From: Diplolepis rosae
Lineage: Eukaryota > Arthropoda > Insecta > Hymenoptera > Diplolepididae
Direction: 5' to 3'
Assembly: GCA_030998225.1 (NCBI GenBank)
Contig: JAPYXD010000698.1
Location: 8,411,001-8,475,000, forward strand
Length of the DNA: 64,000 nt
Shown: positions 47,931 through 59,275 of the stretch, in pieces
Layout of the letters: the number at the start of each line of letters is the position of its first letter
Numbering within the stretch: position 1 is the stretch's first letter
Position numbers and translations under genes: made by a program
Notes under the pieces: generated by a model
What the model saw: only the letters and a program-made list of their open reading frames with translations
What the model was told of the DNA's origin: nothing
Database searches by the model: none

Positions 47931-48468
47931 AGAAATGAAAAATATTCTATGAATTTTGGGTCAATATAATAGCAGACATGTTATCAAACATGTCACTTTA
48001 AAAGTATCAGAAACGTTCGGCGTATCTGACGTCACTCGGCAGTACATTTAATATTTCCAATGGGAATTTTGACAACGTACTATTCCAATATATAATGTAT
48101 TTGATTGCAAAATATTCAAGTCTTTCTCTCTTCATTGTTCATTACTATTGACAATGGTAATTTCTCTAAACTATTTTGCAATTTATATTATTCAAAAGAC
48201 CAATTCTTGCATAGATAGTTTTACTTTTTATTTATATAGGTATCACTTATTTCTAGTTTCAATTTGCCACCAAAGATATTAATCTTTGCAACTCTCAATG
48301 GTAATTTATAAAGTTGCACTATATTTACAATTGGTTCAGAAAATGTATTTCCTCCTACCGCTATGGTAAATAAAACTAGTTTTGTTACTATATCCTCGCT
48401 TCCTATTGACTTTTAGTAAAAATAAATATAATAATACTAGATTTTACAATGAAAAGTTTCTCCGTGTA

Positions 48469-51400
48469 TGTGATAAAATGTAGACTGAAACAGGCTGTAT
48501 AAAATTTCCCAAGGCAATATTTAGTGTAAATTACTTGGCATTACGTTGAATGTTTTATGGCGACGTTTATGTTTCGGCTGTTTAATCTAACATCGTGGTA
48601 CTTTTTTTTTGTAAATTTTAACACGTAGATTGAAATAGAAAAAAATACGAGACTCGATTTACGATGGTGGATTTCAACGACCCGCAAGGAACTTTGTAAG
48701 AAAAAAAATGTAATTGGGGCAGCAGTATGATGGAATTATCTGGATCTTTGTTAAATCTCTGTGCACGACAGTATATATATATATAAGTGATTTATACATC
48801 ACCCTTTACTATTATTACCTCTCGCGAATGCAGTTTACGAGGTCTCTTCAGCAAAAAGAATCTTTTTATCAAACATGTAACCAAGCAAACTTTTAATACA
48901 GCTTTATGAAATGGAACATTTTTCTTTAGCGAAAAAAAGTTCAATGTTCAGAATAGTCTGTTTTATTTGACTTATAAATTACAGAAACAATGGAATCCCT
49001 CTTAAATTTTCAATTATATATGATATAGACATTTTTGGTAAAGCTGTGTTACTTGTGCAAATATACAAGTTAAATACCTGAGAGAAAATTCCCATTGAAG
49101 CTTTAATAGCATTATTGGTATTCAGATACTCAAATACCAAAATTTATAGTATGTATCTAACATTTTGGAAATCCTAAAATAATTCGTTTTTCAAATTTTA
49201 CGCTGCTTTACCAACAATTTTTGTACAAGCTGTTATTCATGAAACTTTATTTTTTAATTCTAAATCATTAATATTTAGTGATTTGCAAAATTTCTAGTAC
49301 GCCAAAGTTCAGAATCTGATCGCAATGAATAAAACAACATATTCGCTTAAATAGTGAATATTTTTTATTCGAAGACGCTTTTTCTTTTCAATGTTAATTA
49401 AACTAGATTTAGTTTTGGTAAAAATCATCATTCAAGATGAGAACCTACATCTGTACAATCAATTTTGCAGTGTTCTATTCCCTAGGATGCTTTTTCCAAA
49501 GCCAAGTAAACACGTGCCAGGGCAATGGGAGAAATTAACCTGCTTTTCGCCGGAACAGACGATTCGTGCTGTTCCGGAGAGATGTCCTTCTCGCCAATAA
49601 TTCACGACACTCTTCAGCCCTGTGGCGGTTTGGAATGAGAACGTGAAACCACCAACTCCACAGACCGAATCCCACACAACCCAAGATGAGATTACGTATA
49701 CATATACCGTATAGAGATTGTATATACATGTCTACAGGTATTTACTCTATACAAGCGTATACAACGTCTATGATAGTAGCTTAAACAGGACAAACCTGAA
49801 CCTGACATTTCAGAGTGGAAGCTGGATGAGTCGGTGATGTAACGATCTCTTCATTTCCGTTTCCCTGCCCACCGATTTAATGTATTTCACTCGATTTCCG
49901 GTATTGCATCAAGAATCCAATCTTCGCGCCCTCACTCATGACCTAGTTATGAAATCGCTTTCCGCATTTCCTCGGTATGTGTATTCATCGATAGATTAGG
50001 CTAACTCACTGGAAATGTATATTATCTATAAAAATAAACGCGCGAAATAAAAAACTACATTTTATATATCTGCATGCACTTCTGGTGTTTTTTAGACGCA
50101 ACCAAAATTTCAAGGAAATACATGACGATGAATATTGAATCTAATTAGCATAATGTCTGCTGCCTAGTGTTGATAATGAAAGCATTGCGACTTGTGATGT
50201 AATTGTTTTCAAAAGTAAGAATGGACTTTGAGCATCTCTTATTAAAATTCCGTGTTTTATCGAACTCCTAGAACAATATACATATATTATAACAAAAGGT
50301 GCAAAATAAGTGCACATAGTCTACACGAAGGCACTGCAAAATTATCTGCAATTACTAATGCTCTTGCATAATTTACTTTACTGGCCAAGCTGATGCATCT
50401 AGATACAAAAGAATGGATAATAAAATATCCTACAGAAAGTCGCTTTAGACTTGTAAATCTTCATAGAATATACAACATTAAGCTTATACAACTTATCGTA
50501 TAAAACATAATATTGTTTCATTTTCTGCATTATGAAATTCACTATTCATATTTTCTGGGAACCATATTTCCTTTTATTCACTGAGCTCACGTCATGCTGT
50601 TTTACATCGTTGATAAAATTCCTTACCTACCTTTCCTTCACATTTTCCTTTCATTTTCTTGAACGGATAAAGTAGAATGACATGTTGAGCTAAGGGATTA
50701 TATTGAATGACTGATGGATTATTTTTGTGCAGAAATGTGTAACCTATTTTTTTTGCCTCAAAATCACCGCTATAACCTTGTAATTAATGCGGTATGCGAA
50801 TAATTTTCTGGGCCAGATAATATAACCACAGTAATGAAGTACAATAGGGATTGGCGGGGTAGAGATTAGAGAGGAATCGCTCAAGCACACCAACGCTTTC
50901 CTATTTGGCGAGCAGCTAACAGAGCTTATGAATTTTTCTGCTGATTTAAGGTTGCATTTAAAACGCTTCATTACCCGCCCTAATCCTCGCGGAATTCTGG
51001 ATTATGCATTTCTCATTTGCCTTGGAATATGACTGCGATTTGATGAAACAAGATACTTGCTATATTATGGCTTACTTTTATTCGGACACTTTTACTATCC
51101 AATCTTCCCTTCGATTTTGCGCACTCATTCTTTCATACAAGGTCAAAGATCCTCCTCTAGCATCCAAAAAACATTGATTTACTTCACACACGGAAAAAAA
51201 TTTGACAAGGCGATTGAGCAAATAAAGAACAATTCCAATTTCAAAGAATTAATATGTATAAACCATATAAAAACTTTAGTCAAATTGTATCAACTGTTTA
51301 GATAGAGAAGCACATTTCACACAGTTGCTGAACAACAGAGATTATTATTTTCTACAAATTGGATAAGCTTCCAATATCGTAGAATTAAGTAAAAAGTGTT

Positions 51401-51492
51401 GATGAAATGGAAATATATATTCTCATAGTCTTTTAATTGTAAGTTATTGTAATTAATAATATCATATAATTTATTAAGTAAATTGATAAACG
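48469..51492. other. No gene recognised
   Basis: Mostly AT-rich. A GC-richer island at about 49490-49690 has a perfect hairpin (49550-49577) and overlapping open frames without a recognisable domain. Confidence 0.4.
49550..49577. other. Perfect 9-bp-stem hairpin in a GC-richer island
   Basis: CCGGAACAG and CTGTTCCGG flank a 10-base loop ACGATTCGTG. Function unknown. Confidence 0.6.
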
Positions 51493-52486
51493 ATGGCCGA
51501 TTCGTTTGTACGCAAAATTCTGCAACAATGGAAATTAGATAAATACATTTCGGCATTTGAAGGTTAGATTTGCATCGTTTTCCATTTTCATGTCTTTTTA
51601 TTTACTGCAACTTTATACTGTTTATAAAGATTTCAAGCACGGAAAAATTAAGTCATATTTTTATTTTATTATGCTTTGTAAATATGTATCGTGACGCATA
51701 ACCTACAAATGACTCAAAATTATTTTATGTTTTTGTCACGTTCATAAGGTTATAATTGCAGTAACTATACTTTCCGATTACCCTTCTCATATAATTGTAA
51801 AATCTCAATTCTAGCTATAAACAGTGCCTTTCTCGACTATGAAATATCGCTAGAATAACTAAAGTGGTTACGGATATTCACTTTAGCTGATTCTGAGACA
51901 TTCCTTTATCCATTCTTTCGTTACCAGCTAAACGTTTAACTGTCACAAAGATTAACTTTGCTGTCACAACTACATTTTATCCGTTCAAAACTATTCTTTC
52001 AATATCTTTAGAAATACCTTGATGTATCTTTTGTGGAAATTTATTAGAGTAACTCGTGATTGAGGAAGTGAAATGCATTATTGTAGAAAGCGAAGAAATG
52101 TCGCGAGGTAAGAGAGATAAGTAGAGAAGCACAGCCGGATGACTTGCAATTTGTAAATTGCTGTGGCATAATTGTGTCGACAGAGTAGTGCTATTCTGTG
52201 TGGCGTGGACAGCCACATATGAACCTTTCCGCTTCAATCTTACGTACACCAATCTCTATTTCTTCTGCGCATGTGTTTTCCTTTTATATACTTGTATTTT
52301 CTTTCATATATGTGGCTTGAACATAGTTTATATGTCTTTTACACAGAAATATTTCTCGAACACTTAAGTGCTCTATTAAACGATATGGATCTATACCATC
52401 AAGATGATCATACAGATCAGCGTAGGCAAGCTGACGATGCAAAACTCAGTCTGAGCTTTTGGGTTAATTGGACCATGAGGAAGTGA
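51493..52486 (+). CDS. Candidate two-exon small protein, SAM-like start
   Basis: Exon 1 51493-51562 (ATG in context CGATGG) codes MADSFVRKILQQWKLDKYIS and a few more residues, then GTTAGA as donor. Exon 2 52347-52486 follows TTTTACACAG and continues in frame to a stop; 69 aa. The W-K-L-x-K-Y-x-x-x-F pattern resembles helix 1 of a SAM domain, often found at the start of transposon-derived insect proteins. The rest is not SAM-like. The donor is weak and a chance pairing cannot be excluded. Confidence 0.25.
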
Positions 52487-54238
52487 CTTGACTCACGAGT
52501 CTCTTGCCTTTTGCGGAAATAAGATTCAAGTATTTCCTCATACAATTTAACATTGAAGAGGGTAATTTTCTAAGTGAGCCAAAAATCTGCTAACTAATCA
52601 ATGACCATGAAAAATATTTTCCAAGAAACCTTCAAGAAAATGATTCGTGTTCCGAATTTTCCTTATTTTATTTATATAATATCTGTTTATGAATAATTTA
52701 GAATAAGTATCGAGTTCTTGAAAAGCCAATTTCGTGCTGGGGATGATAGAGATCTCGAGACGTTCCTAGACCCATTCGGAGCGTGTGAACAGGGCTTAAA
52801 TGGGCTTTAAATGATTCGTGGCAAGCTATTCAGTGCAGCCCTCGTACACACTGTCACACTGGAGATAAGAACTAGTAATAAATGGCCCTTGCATCGATGC
52901 AGTTGCGACTCCATTCAGATAAGATTGTCTGATATTTCTTGGGAGAAATCAAGGCAAGATTTCTAGATGCTATACTCTCCTTTTGCTGTTTCAAAAGTTT
53001 CCTCGATAAATGGCTTTGTTGATAAACAACATGAATAATGTTAAACACAGTTATTAACTGTTTGGAAATGAATAATAGGTGGATTTGCTTTACGTGTGAA
53101 AGTGACGATTTCCCTATGATAGTAAGAAATACGTAGACATCTTGAGTACACAACTCGGCTGGAAAACAACCGTATAACAGAACATGCATATGCAATGCTG
53201 GTTATACTAGTTTTATCTTACCAGTTATCACTGCCCTGCATATACTCTTTTAGAACAATACTTATTCTAAACTTTATGCAGAATGACGCCAAGGATTATT
53301 GCCACTTGAATTCATCCGCGACAATTCAAGAATATTGCTTACAACACCAATTTTGCCTTAAGGAAGAATAACAATTGGTTCTTTCTTCTACATTTAAGAT
53401 CTTAACAATGTGAAGTATTTTTTTACTGGTTAAATACCAGTTAAAACATCTTAGACCATGCTAACATAGCAGTTAAAATTAACAACATGAATGAACAAGC
53501 TCTTTTTCTGTTGAAACAAGGAAACTTTTGTTTCCTTGGGGAAAATTATTTCTTAAATAACTAGTTGGAAAATGTACCTTAAGCAATGCTATTTGTAATT
53601 TTACTTCATTTTTCGTAACCGAATTGCTATGAAAAAGTAAAGAACACATAGAAAACATTTTAAAACCTCACTGCAGAGAAATTTTAAAGTTGTATAAGAA
53701 TTTTAATAACAGAAGACAATAACGTCAATATTTCCACATGTAATGTTGCTTTGCAAGTCGTAATTCTTTTTTATGAGGTTTTACCCAGTTTGAAACATAA
53801 ATCCTCATTCTTCCGAAGTTCTCGGTTCAGCTTGGATATAGGTATGAACATAAAAGTTCGTTTGTGCACTGGAGTACGGTATCTAGGATTGGGAGAAGGG
53901 GACGCACTTGTACGTTTCTTCTGGAATGCTTATGTCGATATCTGCGTTGTAGTTGCCGTTGGCATTATTACCTGCTCTATTCAACCAAGTCAATGTATTC
54001 CCTACACATGCAGATACATCGACACACAGAAAACTACTCTTATGTGTTTATATATCTCTTTTTCATTTTACCCGAGTACAAGCGGATGATACTTACATAT
54101 CTCAGCGATCTATTTCATTTTTTGCGATTAAGGTTGATAACGTATTTTTTCAAGTCTCTGTTGCTGGGTAATCTCTTTTTCTGGTTTTGTAACATATTCT
54201 TTAAAATACTTTATATTCATAATAAGAGTAATAAATAC

Positions 54239-54274
<36 letters not shown>

Positions 54275-55329
54275 TTCTATTCAGGTTTTTATTTTGCAAA
54301 TGTATTGGGTACAATTCAGATTTGTTTTAAAATAGCTGGTGAAAGTACTATATGTTTTAATGTTCCTCGACTAATAGTAGGGGTGTTTGTGGAATGGAAA
54401 AGATTCTTCTTGGTTCACGAAGTCGGTTTTTGCTATTTCCTGTAATAGGTAGTTATTTTTCCCCTTCGTTTTAATTTCCGGATCTTTCCCTTTCTCACTC
54501 CTTTTAATTTTCTTGCACTCTTACATCCTTTCGTTCTCGACTTAAAGAATCCGATATTTTATATGGGATGTTCCACAATGATGCATTTAGTACTTTAGTC
54601 TCCGTAAGAAATATTTATAGGTAATAGTATATTTTCTAGTAGCTGTTATTTTTTAAAAGTGATTAATTGGATTATAGCATTTTCATTAATGTCAAGATCT
54701 TTATAAACCTATTGTATAATTGAATAAAACTTTTCTAATACATGTTCACCTGAAAACGTGATCTAAAACAAGATATATGTGGGAAAGTTTCCTAATTTAT
54801 GTTCAACAAGCGACTAGAAGCCCTGATCATTTCTTTCGAAAACTTGTATATTTGTGGTAGAAATTCTTCTTGAAGTTTCCAAGTTCATCTATACGTTAAT
54901 ATATTGATTGAAAGAACTTGTTGGTTCCAAACTTTGTTTTCTTCTTAATCAGAAGTACAATTTCGTCTCTTTTCAGTAAAGTTAGCGAGATTTGCTTTCA
55001 TCTCCTATCCACCAATCATCGAACGTACAAACACATGTGTGGTATTGCTTTGTATGGCTCAATAGATTTCAGAGCGGTTTACTCTGCATGGGGTGGTTTC
55101 ACCCGCTTTTATTAGTAAACTCGTACCACCCTTTTCTAAAATTCAACTTGGCTAACGAAGGGAGAAAACATCGTCACCCTCAATTGGATGATTCGGTTTT
55201 TCATTCTGCGCTTTTGACCTTGAAATTAGATTCGAGTCACATATTTTCACAACTAAGGGTTATGAAGAGGGTTCTATATGTAAAATTCATAAAACTAAAA
55301 TCTTACAATATTAATGCGAATAAATATTT
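52487..55329. other. No gene recognised
   Basis: Open frames at 53751-54445 have no recognisable domains and include a TA microsatellite. Confidence 0.4.
54239..54272. repeat. TA dinucleotide microsatellite
   Basis: About 17 uninterrupted TA units. Confidence 0.95.
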
Positions 55330-55371
55330 CTTGAGGCCATGGATTAACTGGACCACGTGACGTCGGCAATC
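55330..55371 (+). repeat. Terminal fragment of the AAGGCCATG / CACGTGAC TIR family
   Basis: TTGAGGCCATGGATTAACTG followed by GACCACGTGACGTC, close to the ends at 30842 and 55702. Confidence 0.75.
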
Positions 55372-56044
55372 GCAATTACAGTATGTAATTTTATTTAAAA
55401 AATAATACCTAAAATGGATTTTCGGTACTATATAGAGACGTGATAAAAAGAGCCAAGAAAGTGTATCTGGAACCACAAATCTATTTTAGTTATTAAGCTT
55501 TGAATTACCTTACATACTGAAACTGCAATTACCGACATCACGAAGTCTGATTAATTAATGACCTTGAGGCTACGTATGACTCGTCCGATCCCTACCTTAC
55601 CGACATTTTGTTTTCGTCCTTCGCATTTTTACATTGATTGAGCTATCGAGATGAAACTTTAATCAATTAGGTAAAAAGCACTAAGGAGCGTACATACATT
55701 GCCTTAAGGCCATGTCTTAGGTAGGCCACGTGACCAAGGCAGTTCTCGGATTAATATTTTTTTTGGTCCACATTTAAAATTAAAAGTTAAAAGAAAACGG
55801 AAAAAAGTTGGGAAAACGTTAATAAAGTAGAATTGAAAGTGTGAGTGCAAGCGCGCATTTAGGAGAACAAAAAAAGTTTATTATAAAATAATTAATCAAG
55901 CAATTTGGATTACCATGACAGATCTTGTTAGATCGTGCCATACAGAATTCTATGGGGACGATCGGTGTTCGCACAACTATGTTTATTTATTGAAGATTTT
56001 TTTTTACATATATAAATATTTAGGACCAGATAAACCTTATTCAT

Positions 56045-56380
56045 TGTCTTTTATTCGATTTCCACGAATTTCAAATCGATATTTCATTTCGCATGGAAAT
56101 GCGAGAGGCGAAAAAAAAATTTATATGGGCGAAAAAAAGTGATTATTTGGTCATGTGGTAGTCAATAATTTTTTTTCACCCATATCACTTTTTTTGTAAT
56201 TAAAATACCATCCTGAAACTTTGGGAAATGATATAGAGAATAATGAACTACGTTTATTTGCTTCATTTGGGTAAATATTTCGAAAAGATTTTTTCCAATG
56301 AAATTAAATATGGAGAATTTTTTCGGCCGTCGGATTTTCACATGAAATGAGATATCGATTTGAAACCTGGGGAAATTGAA
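56045..56380. repeat. Internal foldback repeat
   Basis: Left TTTCAAATCGATATTTCATTT and the inverted right copy (AAATGAGATATCGATTTGAAA, shortened here) lie about 270 bases apart; flanking blocks (GATTTCC/GGAAATT, GCGAAAAAA/TTTTTTCGG) also pair. Confidence 0.7.
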
Positions 56381-56958
56381 TAAATAACAATAAATTTTTG
56401 TATAAAAGATTTGTTTAATGTCCAAGTGTTGATAAGATAAAGCAGAATTAAAATGCAATGTCAAGTCAAGCCATGAACAGTCAAAATGATAAAATCTGGA
56501 GATATTAAGAAAGTTTTAAAATTTTTAAAAGTTAATAAACATTATATAAAATTAAATTAATTATCATATAAAATCTTACCATAAAATGTAAACAGTCATA
56601 ATAAATTTCCACCAAACAATTATTAGACATTTTATAGACGAAGTGAACATTTAAATTTAAATTTTCGCAAGAAAAGAAACATAATGTTTTGTCACTTGCA
56701 AATATTGATACATACTGAAGCAACGAGTCATGAAATGACCTCACAATACTACAAGTCCATTTAACCTAATATTATTGAATTTAACATATATAAATTTATA
56801 TTAAATAAAAATTAAGAGATTAGAAACAAATTTGTGAAGAAATTCAAATTTATAAAATTATTATTGTAAAGAATTTTTTAAGATAAAAAATCTACAATCA
56901 TATTGTAAGATGAATTTAAATATTCAATATCAGTGATTTTATTTAGGCAATTGTCATT

Positions 56959-57232
56959 TTATTTTTTTATATAAACGATTTCAGCAAAGGCTCTTTTGTA
57001 TCTATTAGTTTCTTTATGTAAAATTTGTACATCATTCCAGTGAAAAAAGTGATTCTCCTGATCATCTTCATATTTCTTTCGGTGTTTGCTAATGACATTA
57101 TGAAACTTTTCATTAAGATTGAAGTTTTTAAAATATTCATCTATTCTAATCCTCAATGAACGCTTGGTTTGACCTACATAACACTTCCCACAGTTGCAAG
57201 AAATTTTATAAACAACATTATTTTCTCTCCAA
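56959..57232 (-). pseudogene. GIY-YIG endonuclease fragment of a Penelope-like element
   Basis: Minus-strand translation reads VVYKISCNCGKCYVGQTKRS, then an Arg-rich helix, and ends near AEIVYIKK with a stop. The two-part VVY...YVG signature, the Cys-x-Cys insertion and the GQTKRSL motif are typical of the C-terminal GIY-YIG endonuclease of Penelope-like retroelements. Upstream (57233-57300) the reading continues in a different frame with a KDPYEIGEK-like match, so a frameshift lies in an A run near 57225. No reverse transcriptase is found next to it. Confidence 0.8.
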
Positions 57233-57596
57233 TTTCATAAGGATCTTTACCTAAAATTATATCTACAATAATTTGGAATTCATCCTATAAACAATTTTCA
57301 CCTCATATTTTTGCAATAAACGTTTTACAATTTCAATAAAGAAGGTTTATTTGCTCCTAAATCTTTATAAATGTGAAACAAAAAGTCTCATTAAATAAAC
57401 ATATTTGGGTTATTTTATAATAAACTTTTTTTATTCGCCTAAATGTGCGCTTTCACTAACAGGTTCAGTTCTACTTTATTAACGTTTTTCCAACTTTTTT
57501 TCGCTTTATTTTAACTTTTAATTTTAAATGTGGGCAAAAAACTATCGATCTGAGGACTGATTTGGTCACGTGACCCACCTAGGACATGGCCTTAAG

Positions 57597-58129
57597 ATCA
57601 TTATTTGCATGATTGTAGGTATTTTCAGTTAAAAACAGATGATAAAGTATTCACGAATGGATTGAAACTTTAAATAGTGCAATTTTCAAATTTTTTACCT
57701 CTTTCATCGAAAAATGTATTCTTCTTTAATTCGAGAGTATGAGGCAGAAATGGAATGAGAGAAGTTGGGCGAGGAATAGATGGAGATAGTTTGACGAGTG
57801 CACGCGGTAAACTCGTAGGTTTGCTGAAGGTTTAATATATGCCTGGAGAACCAAAGTTACAGGGCTGAAGTGAATTGAGCTCGTAAACTCACGTTAATAT
57901 CATTGCGATTAACGTCTAGAATGCCAAACTGACGATTTACGCACTTTGCAAGTTCCTAGTCTTCATTGTTTTAACTTTTGCTGTTCTTCGAGTTTACACT
58001 CAGTACGAAATTGCTCGTATTTTGAATTGAAGTTGCTCTTGAAATGTCAATAAATGCAAATCTACAATTTTCAAATCTAGTAAATACTAACTTATTGATT
58101 TTTCTGTTCTTTTCAGACTTGCTTTATTT
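57597..58129. other. No gene seen
   Basis: No exon or clear repeat recognised. Confidence 0.4.
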
Positions 58130-58452
58130 CACGGAAAAAAATGAAATGTCTGCTACTGCTAACTGCAGTTAGCTGTCGACTAGTTAATTGTGATTGATAA
58201 AAAGTTTGCTGAGAGAGTTAACAGTTTGCTGGGACAGTTAAAAAATGTTAGCTGCAATCGAAGTTGAAAATTTGCATTGGACTCCTTAGCGTATTAAGAG
58301 TTGTAGCTAATCATTTGGTTATTGCTGCTAAAACAGTTTAATCTTCTAGAAAATCTCAAAATTCGTACTCGTAGCTTTTAAAATTTTGCGCTGATATGTA
58401 AGAAGTTAGCAGCGGTTGCTAACGGCTGCTTAGACATCCCGCGTTTTCTGTG
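58130..58452. mobile_element. Possible MITE with CACRGAAAA ends and GTTAGC words
   Basis: Left CACGGAAAAAAATG...GCTAACTG and right GTTGCTAACGG...CGTTTTCTGTG are roughly inverted, and ATGTCT/AGACAT also pair. The interior repeats AGTTTGCTG and GTTAGC. Confidence 0.5.
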
Positions 58453-58886
58453 CTGCTCATGCGCACAAAGCGCGACTAGTCAGATATTCTGCTGTAAATG
58501 GTAAGTTGTACACCTGTCGCGTTGTTTTAAATTTAATTTATAAATAATTCGACGATTCGCGTTAATTTATAATGCAAATGACTGATTTGTAACTGATCTC
58601 TGAAGATTGTATTGTAGGTTTTGTAATAGGTTCTTTATTGTCTTCTTACTGAGGTTATCTTAATTCTAAGTGCTGTATACTTGTACAATTGAGAGGCCGG
58701 AGATGCCTCGCGGCTGAAGTATGAGCGACGTTCAGAAGCCTCCCCATTCTTAAGCGAAGAATTTTTGAAAACATTATATTGGACTGGCAAGTAAGTCGCT
58801 ACTGTTCCCGGTAATGTTTCTACTTGTATCTATAAGTTTGGTTATCAAAGCAGCTCACGTTTTATTATTATTCTTGAAAAATTATG

Positions 58887-58887
<1 letters not shown>
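58453..58887. other. No gene seen, 3' flank of the LINE
   Basis: No coding signal. This is the genomic flank of the LINE's poly(A) tail. Confidence 0.45.

Positions 58888-58926
<39 letters not shown>
58888..58926 (-). repeat. Poly(A) tail of the LINE
   Basis: 39 uninterrupted T on the plus strand, that is A(39) at the 3' end of the minus-strand element. The length without interruption suggests fairly recent insertion or slippage growth. Confidence 0.95.
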
Positions 58927-58927
<1 letters not shown>

Positions 58928-59275
58928 GTGAGGAGGAAAAATGCCAAAATCTTTTATAGACGTTGTACAGGACTCTCCTAGGACGGGTCTAGGCATACCT
59001 GTTAAAACCAGAAAACCCCCTCTCTCGAACCAATACACCACCCGCGGAACCGCCTTTCGGCTTTGAACTTCACGGGTGGTTGGTTCCATTAAAGTCGCGT
59101 GCGACTCTTCCGTCATCCGTTCGCTCGGAACTTCCACCCGCGGCCACCCGCCCACTAGGACAACCGACCAGCCGCGCCACCCAGGGGAGAAACAAACAGA
59201 TTCCTCCCCCGAACGACGCGGACAGTCAAGTCTACCCGAGACGCAGGACCGCGGGCGCAGGCCCCGATGCGATTT

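Larger units (their letters stand above)
46376..48468. mobile_element. 2.1-kb element with about 80-base TIRs
   Basis: Left TACACGGAGAAACTCTTCAT and right ATGAAAAGTTTCTCCGTGTA are inverted. The arms go on with ATATTTATTTTTACTAAAAG and TCAATAGGAAGCGAGGATAT-like text. No transposase is visible. Nested inside are a CA/TA microsatellite (46880-46930) and the hammerhead-bearing repeat at 47.8 kb. Confidence 0.85.
55702..57596. mobile_element. 1.9-kb TIR element enclosing Penelope-like sequence
   Basis: Left end CCTTAAGGCCATGTCTTAGG then GGCCACGTGACC; the right end is its inverted form with GGTCACGTGACC. The arms run at least 190 bases and share CACATTTAAAATTAAAAGTT, AACGTTAATAAAGTAGAA, GCGCATTTAGG and AAAAAAGTTTATTATAAAAT. 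A smaller foldback (about 56045-56380, CAAATCGATAT inverted) and a GIY-YIG remnant (56959-57232, minus) lie inside. Confidence 0.85.
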
